Shown here: positions 48,215-52,529 of the stretch, piece after piece
Layout: the number at the start of each line of letters is the position of its first letter
How positions within the stretch are numbered: position 1 is the stretch's first letter
Assembly (NCBI GenBank): GCA_026710545.1
Contig: JAPOQU010000060.1
Coordinates: 1 to 52,529, forward strand
Direction of reading: 5' to 3'
DNA from: Gammaproteobacteria bacterium
GTDB lineage: Bacteria > Pseudomonadota > Gammaproteobacteria > Eutrophobiales > Eutrophobiaceae
DNA: 52,529 nucleotides
Program-made: the position numbers and the translations under genes
Notes under the pieces: model-generated
What the model was told of the DNA's origin: nothing
The model's database searches: none
What the model saw: only the letters and a program-made list of their open reading frames with translations

Positions 48215-49665
48215 GCCGGGCCCCGTCCTGCGTTGCTGATTTTATCCAGTATCAGGCTGGTAGAGCAGTCCTCCACCAGCGGCAGTACTTTCACTTCTCC
48301 TCCGTATGATTTCACATGTCCGGCTCCGGCGATTTCATCGACGCCATAATCACCGCCCTTGACCAGCAGGTCGGGACTGACCAGTTCCACCAGGCGCTCC
48401 GGCGTATCCTCGGAAAACGTGACCAGCCAGTCGACCGCAGCCAGCCCCGCCAATACCGTCAGGCGTTTATCCAGGTCCTGTACGGGCCTGCCGGCGCCCT
48501 TGAGCCTGCGCACTGACGCGTCGTCGTTCACCGCAACGATGAGCCGGTCGCCCAGCGCCCCGGCCTGCTCCAGGTATTCGACGTGGCCGGCGTGCAACAG
48601 GTCGAAGCAGCCGTTGGTCATAACGATTTTCTCTCCCTGCCGCCTGCTGAGATTGAGCGCGTCGAGCAGGGCGTCAGGCTGCAGGTGCCTGGCGCGGCCG
48701 CGGTCACCGGGTTGGACAGGCAGGGTGTTCAATTCAGCGAGACTGACAGTGGCCGCGCCCAGCTTTTGCACCGCAATGCCGGCAGCCGAGTTGGCGAAGC
48801 AGACGGCTTCCCGGTAACCGTAACCCGACGCTACGGCTGACGCAAACGTGGCGATGACGGTATCCCCGGCGCCGGTGACGTCAAACACCTCGCGGGTTTC
48901 AGCCGGCAGGTTGACGATTTCCTGGTTTGACCTGTCCAGCAGGGTAACACCATCCCTGCCCCGGGTGACAAGCAAGGCATCCAGCGACAATGTTTCACAC
49001 AGGTTCATGCCTTTTGTACAAATCTCGTCTTCGTTCCGGCTGCTGCCCGCAACGGCCTCGAACTCCCGGTAATTCGGCGTCAGCACCGTGGCATTTTTAT
49101 AGCGGGAGAAATCGGCGCCTTTCGGATCTATGATGACCGGCAGGGCGCGTCCGGCCGCGAGCCTGATGAAAGCCTCCACACGGGCCAGACTCCCCTTGGC
49201 ATAATCGGATAACACCACAACCGTTGCGTCGCGCAGCAGGTCGGCATATATCTCCAGCAGCGGGTCGGCCGCGGCTGCAGCCGGATCACCTTCGTAATCA
49301 AGACGCAGCAACTGCTGGTTTTGACTTAAAACCCGGAGTTTGGTTATAGTGGAAGCACCAGCTTGACGATGAAGATGATAACGGACTCCCGACTCTGACA
49401 ATGCTTCCTCCAATACCCCGGCCTGCTCGTCGTCTCCGGTAATGCCGGCCAGTCTGACTTTCAACCCCAGGCAGCTGATATTGGCTGCAACGTTTGCGGC
49501 GCCGCCCGGCCGTTCCACTATTCTGTCCACCTTTACCACCGGGACCGGCGCTTCCGGTGATATCCTGCCGGCGTCACCAAAGACGTAGCGGTCCAGCATC
49601 ACGTCACCGGCTACCAGGATATTCGCATGTTCACCGGGATTAAATTTTTTTCGCGCGGTCTGCAT
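48211..49665 (-). CDS. hldE: Bifunctional heptose 7-phosphate kinase / heptose 1-phosphate adenylyltransferase
   Basis: A 484-residue fusion enzyme of ADP-heptose synthesis. The N-terminal ribokinase-fold domain (to about residue 325) has AGDVMLDRYVFG, ERPGGAANVAANIS and the catalytic GAGDTVIATFASAV. The C-terminal nucleotidyltransferase domain has TNGCFDLLHAGHVEYL (HxGH) and VKGGDYGVDEIAG. The ATG at 49665 has AGGA upstream. Its first 39 bases overlap the start of the divergent DUF3108-type gene. Confidence 0.95.
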   Translation of the reverse strand: MQTARKKFNPGEHANILVAGDVMLDRYVFGDAGRISPEAPVPVVKVDRIVERPGGAANVAANISCLGLKVRLAGITGDDEQAGVLEEALSESGVRYHLHRQAGASTITKLRVLSQNQQLLRLDYEGDPAAAAADPLLEIYADLLRDATVVVLSDYAKGSLARVEAFIRLAAGRALPVIIDPKGADFSRYKNATVLTPNYREFEAVAGSSRNEDEICTKGMNLCETLSLDALLVTRGRDGVTLLDRSNQEIVNLPAETREVFDVTGAGDTVIATFASAVASGYGYREAVCFANSAAGIAVQKLGAATVSLAELNTLPVQPGDRGRARHLQPDALLDALNLSRRQGEKIVMTNGCFDLLHAGHVEYLEQAGALGDRLIVAVNDDASVRRLKGAGRPVQDLDKRLTVLAGLAAVDWLVTFSEDTPERLVELVSPDLLVKGGDYGVDEIAGAGHVKSYGGEVKVLPLVEDCSTSLILDKISNAGRGPA

Positions 49666-50457
49666 GTCCTGACAAGTTTACCTCTGCTTCGGGTTCGCTG
49701 TACAGGTGTTGCCCGGTTATTTGCAGCGTTGTATTTGCCCTGTCTGCTCATGGCGCCCAGCCCTGCAGGCGCAGAAAACGTTGCCGCGTTGCCCACTTTC
49801 GAAGTGGAATACACGCTGTATGCCAAAAACACGAAAGCAGCGCGTATTATCCGCAGCCTGGAAAGGCTGGACGAGAACATTTACGAGTACCGTTCAGAGA
49901 CGAAAACGGTCGGTCTGGTCTCGTTGTTCAAAAAGGTGCATATCGTCGAGACCAGCAACCTTATGGTCCAGGACCACCTGCTTCAGCCTGTTCTCTACAG
50001 TTATAAACGAACCGGCGACAGGAAAAAACGTGACGTCTCCATAGAGTTCGACTGGCGCGGCAGAAAGATAAAAAACACCATCAACGGTGATTTCTGGCAT
50101 ATGCCGATTGAACCGGCCGTGATGGATAAACTGCTGTACCAGCTGGCGATCATGTACGACCTGCAAAACGGGCACACCCCCGATACCTACCTGATCGCGG
50201 ACGGGGGTGGAATCAAGACCTACCGTTTCGAAAGGCTGGGCGAGGAAACCGTTGAAACGCCCCTGGGCAGCTTCAACACCATAAAAATGCTCAGGCACAA
50301 ACCCGGCAGCAGCCGCAGGTCCGTTTTCTGGTGCGCACCCGAGCTGAACTTTTTACAGGTACAGGTCGAACACACCGAAAAAGACGGCAGCAGGACGGTT
50401 GCGGTGATCAAATCATTGCAAGGCGAACTGCATTTATCCGCAGATGACGCAGATTAA
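49627..50457 (+). CDS. DUF3108-type secreted protein
   Basis: A 276-residue protein with a long N-region and a signal peptide ending in LLMAPSPAGA. The mature part starts FEVEYTLYAKNTKAARIIRSLE and includes YEYRSETKTVGLVSLF, VSIEFDWRGRKIKN and a YQLAIMYDLQNG segment, the pattern of DUF3108 proteins, whose function is unknown but probably periplasmic. AGGA lies eight bases before the ATG. The last seven residues (LSADDAD) and the stop lie within the repeat element at 50432, and are identical to those of fhcA. Confidence 0.8.
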   Translation: MFTGIKFFSRGLHVLTSLPLLRVRCTGVARLFAALYLPCLLMAPSPAGAENVAALPTFEVEYTLYAKNTKAARIIRSLERLDENIYEYRSETKTVGLVSLFKKVHIVETSNLMVQDHLLQPVLYSYKRTGDRKKRDVSIEFDWRGRKIKNTINGDFWHMPIEPAVMDKLLYQLAIMYDLQNGHTPDTYLIADGGGIKTYRFERLGEETVETPLGSFNTIKMLRHKPGSSRRSVFWCAPELNFLQVQVEHTEKDGSRTVAVIKSLQGELHLSADDAD

Positions 50458-50580
50458 CGCAGATGTAATCAAGGCTGTTTAATATATTCAGTTATTGATA
50501 TTGAGTCGTTGGCACAACACTTTTTCAACTCGGAATCAAAACACAAATAATCTGCGTTAATCTGCGTAATCTGCGGATAG
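50432..50580. repeat. Inverted-repeat element with CGCAGAT-type ends, copy 3
   Basis: The left end 50432-50467 and right end 50546-50579 are inverted copies of CGCAGAT-rich sequence around a unique 78-base centre. It starts within the DUF3108-type gene and ends 11 bases before the dsbC stop, the same placement as at fhcA/fhcD. Confidence 0.9.
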
Positions 50581-50590
50581 ATCAACAGAA

Positions 50591-51313
50591 TTAACTGGAA
50601 TACTGCTGCAGCGCCTGCAGCAATGTATCCGGCGGTACGTAACCGGGCATTTCCTGGCCGCCTTCCAGGTAAATGGCGGGTGTGCCTCTCACTCCCAGTG
50701 ACTGCCCCAGTTCATACTGCCTCTGCACCGGGTTGTCGCATTGCGCCGGCGCTACCTGGTCGCCCTGCTTGGCCCGGGTTATGGCAGTAGTCGGGTCTGC
50801 GGCGCACCAGACCGATTCCATTTCCCTGAACGACTCCGAATCGGTCCCGGCGCGCGGGAAGGCAAGGTATCTTACAGCTACGCCTCTGCTGTTCAACTCC
50901 GCCATGTGCTGGTGGAAGCGCCGGCAATAGCCGCAGGTAATATCGGTAAAAACGTAAACCGTATGCTCCGGGTTTGACGGCGCAAAATCTATGGTCTCGG
51001 ATACAGGGATGCTTTCCAGTAACTGCTTCCTGGCGGCAGCGCGCTCCCGTTCGCTGAGATTAACCCTCTCCCCGAGATCGATCAGGTCCCCCTGCAGGAT
51101 ATAACGGCCGTCCTCGCTCATGTAGACCATGTCCGTACCCAGCATGACCTCGTAGAGACCGGGAATGGGCGCCGGCTTGATCCGGTCGATTTCAACGTCG
51201 GGGAAAACTTCACTGATCGCCTCGCGCAGGCGGCTGTCCCGGTCCGGGTCGGCGTATGTTCCGGCAGCGAACAGCGCAGCAGCCAGAATAATTAATCCAA
51301 ATCGCACAGGCAT
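50591..51313 (-). CDS. dsbC: Thiol:disulfide interchange protein
   Basis: DsbC is the periplasmic disulfide isomerase. The 240-residue protein has a signal peptide (MPVRFGLIILAAALFAAGTYA), an N-terminal dimerisation domain (about residues 22-85) and a thioredoxin domain with the active site CGYC in DITCGYCRRFH and the cis-Pro in VRGTPAIY. Two extra cysteines (VWCAAD and AQCDNPV) match the structural disulfide of DsbC. Next to xerD, as is common in gammaproteobacteria. Confidence 0.95.
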   Translation of the reverse strand: MPVRFGLIILAAALFAAGTYADPDRDSRLREAISEVFPDVEIDRIKPAPIPGLYEVMLGTDMVYMSEDGRYILQGDLIDLGERVNLSERERAAARKQLLESIPVSETIDFAPSNPEHTVYVFTDITCGYCRRFHQHMAELNSRGVAVRYLAFPRAGTDSESFREMESVWCAADPTTAITRAKQGDQVAPAQCDNPVQRQYELGQSLGVRGTPAIYLEGGQEMPGYVPPDTLLQALQQYSS

Positions 51314-51373
51314 CTATTCCTACTCACTTTTTTGATGGGATAACCAGCATCAATCATAACACACGCCGCCACT

Positions 51374-51428
51374 AATTTGGGACACCCATGAATTGACATT
51401 AATTCGCAATTTATGGGTGTCCCAAATT
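51374..51428. repeat. 21-bp inverted repeat between dsbC and xerD
   Basis: Arms 51374-51394 and 51408-51428 carry TTTGGGACACCCAT and its complement around a 13-base centre, with a one-base mismatch. The repeat lies between two genes of the same strand and resembles other REP-type palindromes in the window. Confidence 0.85.
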
Positions 51429-51440
51429 GACCCTGCCGGC

Positions 51441-52328
51441 TCACCCGCGCGGGTGGTGTTCCGCATGGAGGTTTTTCAGTCGTTCCCTGGCAACGTGGGT
51501 GTAGATCTGTGTCGTCGAAATGTCGCTGTGTCCCAGCAACATCTGCACTACGCGCAAATCCGCGCCGTGGTTCAGCAGGTGGGTGGCGAACGCATGCCTG
51601 AGCACGTGCGGGGAAAGCGTTTTGGTTACTCCCGCCCGGACGGCATGGCGCCTGACCGCGTGCCAGAAAGTCTGGCGCGTCATCGTGCGTCCGCGACGGC
51701 TCGGAAACAGTGTTGCCGAAGGCGGCCCCTGCAACAGTTCAGCGCGGCCGTTGCGGATAAATTTCTCCAGCCAGTCCGCGGCCTCGTCCCCCAACGGTAC
51801 CAGACGTTCCTTGTTGCCTTTGCCGACGACCCGCACCACGCCCTGTCTCAAATTCACCTGGCCCATCTGCAGGGTGACCAGTTCGGTTACTCTCAGCCCG
51901 GTTGCGTATAACACCTCCAGCATCGCCCGGTCGCGCAGACCGATGGCCGTGGAGGTATCCGGCGCGCCAAGCAGTCCCTCCACTTCCGCCTCGGTCAGGG
52001 ACTTGGGCAAAGGCCGGCCGATACGCGGCGCAGCAATCCTGGCACAGGGGTCATGGTCGATACGGCCTTCCCTGGCAAGGTATTGAAAAAAACGCCGCAG
52101 GGTAGACAGGCGGCGCGCACTGGTACGGGAAGACATGCCACTCAACGAGGCCAGGTAGGCCAGGATATCCTCGGGCCGGGACTGCAGTAACCCGCGGGAA
52201 GCGGACGCCAGCCAACCCGAGTATGAATTGAGATCGTTGCGGTAGGCGCTTAAGGTATTCTCGCTCAGCCCCCGCTCCAGCCACAGGGCATCGAGAAACT
52301 GATCAATAACAACCTGCTTTTCAGTCAC
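51441..52328 (-). CDS. xerD: Site-specific tyrosine recombinase
   Basis: XerD works with XerC at dif sites to resolve chromosome dimers. The 295-residue protein has the N-terminal SAM-like DNA-binding domain (FLDALWLERGLSENTLSAYR) and the catalytic set: Arg in ATGLRVTELV, HxxR in HVLRHAFATH, His in LGHSDISTT and the nucleophile Tyr in QIYTHV. A GTG at 52328 is the start; the repeat head CTAGTACTC begins within it (on the plus strand), so its upstream signals come from the repeat. It is a host gene, not a phage integrase. Confidence 0.93.
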   Translation of the reverse strand: MTEKQVVIDQFLDALWLERGLSENTLSAYRNDLNSYSGWLASASRGLLQSRPEDILAYLASLSGMSSRTSARRLSTLRRFFQYLAREGRIDHDPCARIAAPRIGRPLPKSLTEAEVEGLLGAPDTSTAIGLRDRAMLEVLYATGLRVTELVTLQMGQVNLRQGVVRVVGKGNKERLVPLGDEAADWLEKFIRNGRAELLQGPPSATLFPSRRGRTMTRQTFWHAVRRHAVRAGVTKTLSPHVLRHAFATHLLNHGADLRVVQMLLGHSDISTTQIYTHVARERLKNLHAEHHPRG

Positions 52329-52529
52329 TAGTACTCTTTCAACTTAATATTGACATGTTCAGCGGGTCGGGAAGCGGTTGAGCGCAAGGCACGCCGCACC
52401 GGGAATGGCGCGTCCTTGCCAAGCGGCGTAACGCCGCGGCCGCCCGCTTCCCGGCCCGCCCGCAGGGAGCCACACAGCGACGCCAATACGGCGTTGCAGC
52501 CCTTGACAAGGGCGCGCCATTCTCTGCGG
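52328..52529 (+). repeat. CTAGTACTCTTTC head followed by a GC-rich hairpin array, running off the window
   Basis: The 35-base head (52328-52362) has two mismatches to that at 30666. It is followed by GC-rich stems: GGGTCGGGAAGCGG pairing with CCGCTTCCCGGCCC, GCGGCG-TAA-CGCCGC, and a long-range pairing of AATGGCGCG with CGCGCCATT near the end. The element continues beyond the window. It sits directly upstream of xerD. Confidence 0.8.

Noticed and set aside
51441..52328. Phage or island integrase
   Set aside because: Length, motifs and the adjacent dsbC fit housekeeping xerD; no att repeats or phage genes are seen.

Overview
The window looks like a chromosomal segment of a GC-rich, Gram-negative, methylotrophic bacterium, most likely a gammaproteobacterium. 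Pointers are the lipid A-core genes hldE-hldD-waaA, the xerD-dsbC pair, a DUF3108-type gene, class Ia nrdAB, and many short hairpin repeats between genes. Taxonomy is inferred from gene content only. No rRNA or tRNA gene was seen.

Layout. 1-7018: tandem 16-bp repeat, a double-glycine peptide gene and an NHLM-type export machine (membrane-fusion protein, C39 peptidase-ABC transporter, second ABC transporter). 7019-8212: a scar region with a frameshifted IS630-type transposase end, a five-hairpin array and a type III restriction-like fragment. 8209-12322 (minus): two lipoproteins, an M48 metalloprotease, dihydrolipoyl dehydrogenase. 12573-16768: nrdA-nrdB. 17094-24871: tetrahydromethanopterin (H4MPT)/methanofuran genes: amino-acid kinase, pabB, mfnF-like, HisA-like, fae, CitG-like, mch, beta-RFAP synthase. 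25032-37094 (plus): two different formylmethanofuran modules, separated by a FdxA-type ferredoxin and a ferredoxin-NADP reductase. 37110-45759: lanthanide-type methanol dehydrogenase xoxF with a blue copper protein, xoxJ, a SoxYZ-like carrier, small periplasmic proteins and a TonB receptor. 45966-52328: LPS core genes, DUF3108, dsbC, xerD.

How the genes fit. XoxF would oxidise methanol in the periplasm, Fae condenses formaldehyde with H4MPT, Mch and Ftr carry the C1 unit to a formyl-methanofuran-type carrier, and pabB, the beta-RFAP synthase and mfn-like genes supply the cofactors. Module 2 (32188-37094) is the usual methylotroph formyltransferase/hydrolase Fhc, whose B subunit has lost the catalytic cysteine region. 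Module 1 (25032-30225) has a separate FwdD and a FwdB that keeps the archaeal-type active-site Cys (Cys120, motif SVCHGP) and four cluster cysteines, so it looks like a redox-competent formylmethanofuran dehydrogenase. With ferredoxin and FprA next to it, formyl groups could go directly to CO2 with NADPH formation, or the reverse. This dual Fwd/Fhc arrangement is the most notable system in the window.

A second theme is repeats. At least six kinds of inverted-repeat element fill the gaps, and several supply gene ends: two unrelated proteins finish with the same LSADDAD encoded by one repeat family, two signal-peptide regions are read through repeats, and a 35-bp head sequence abuts the ferredoxin stop and the xerD start.
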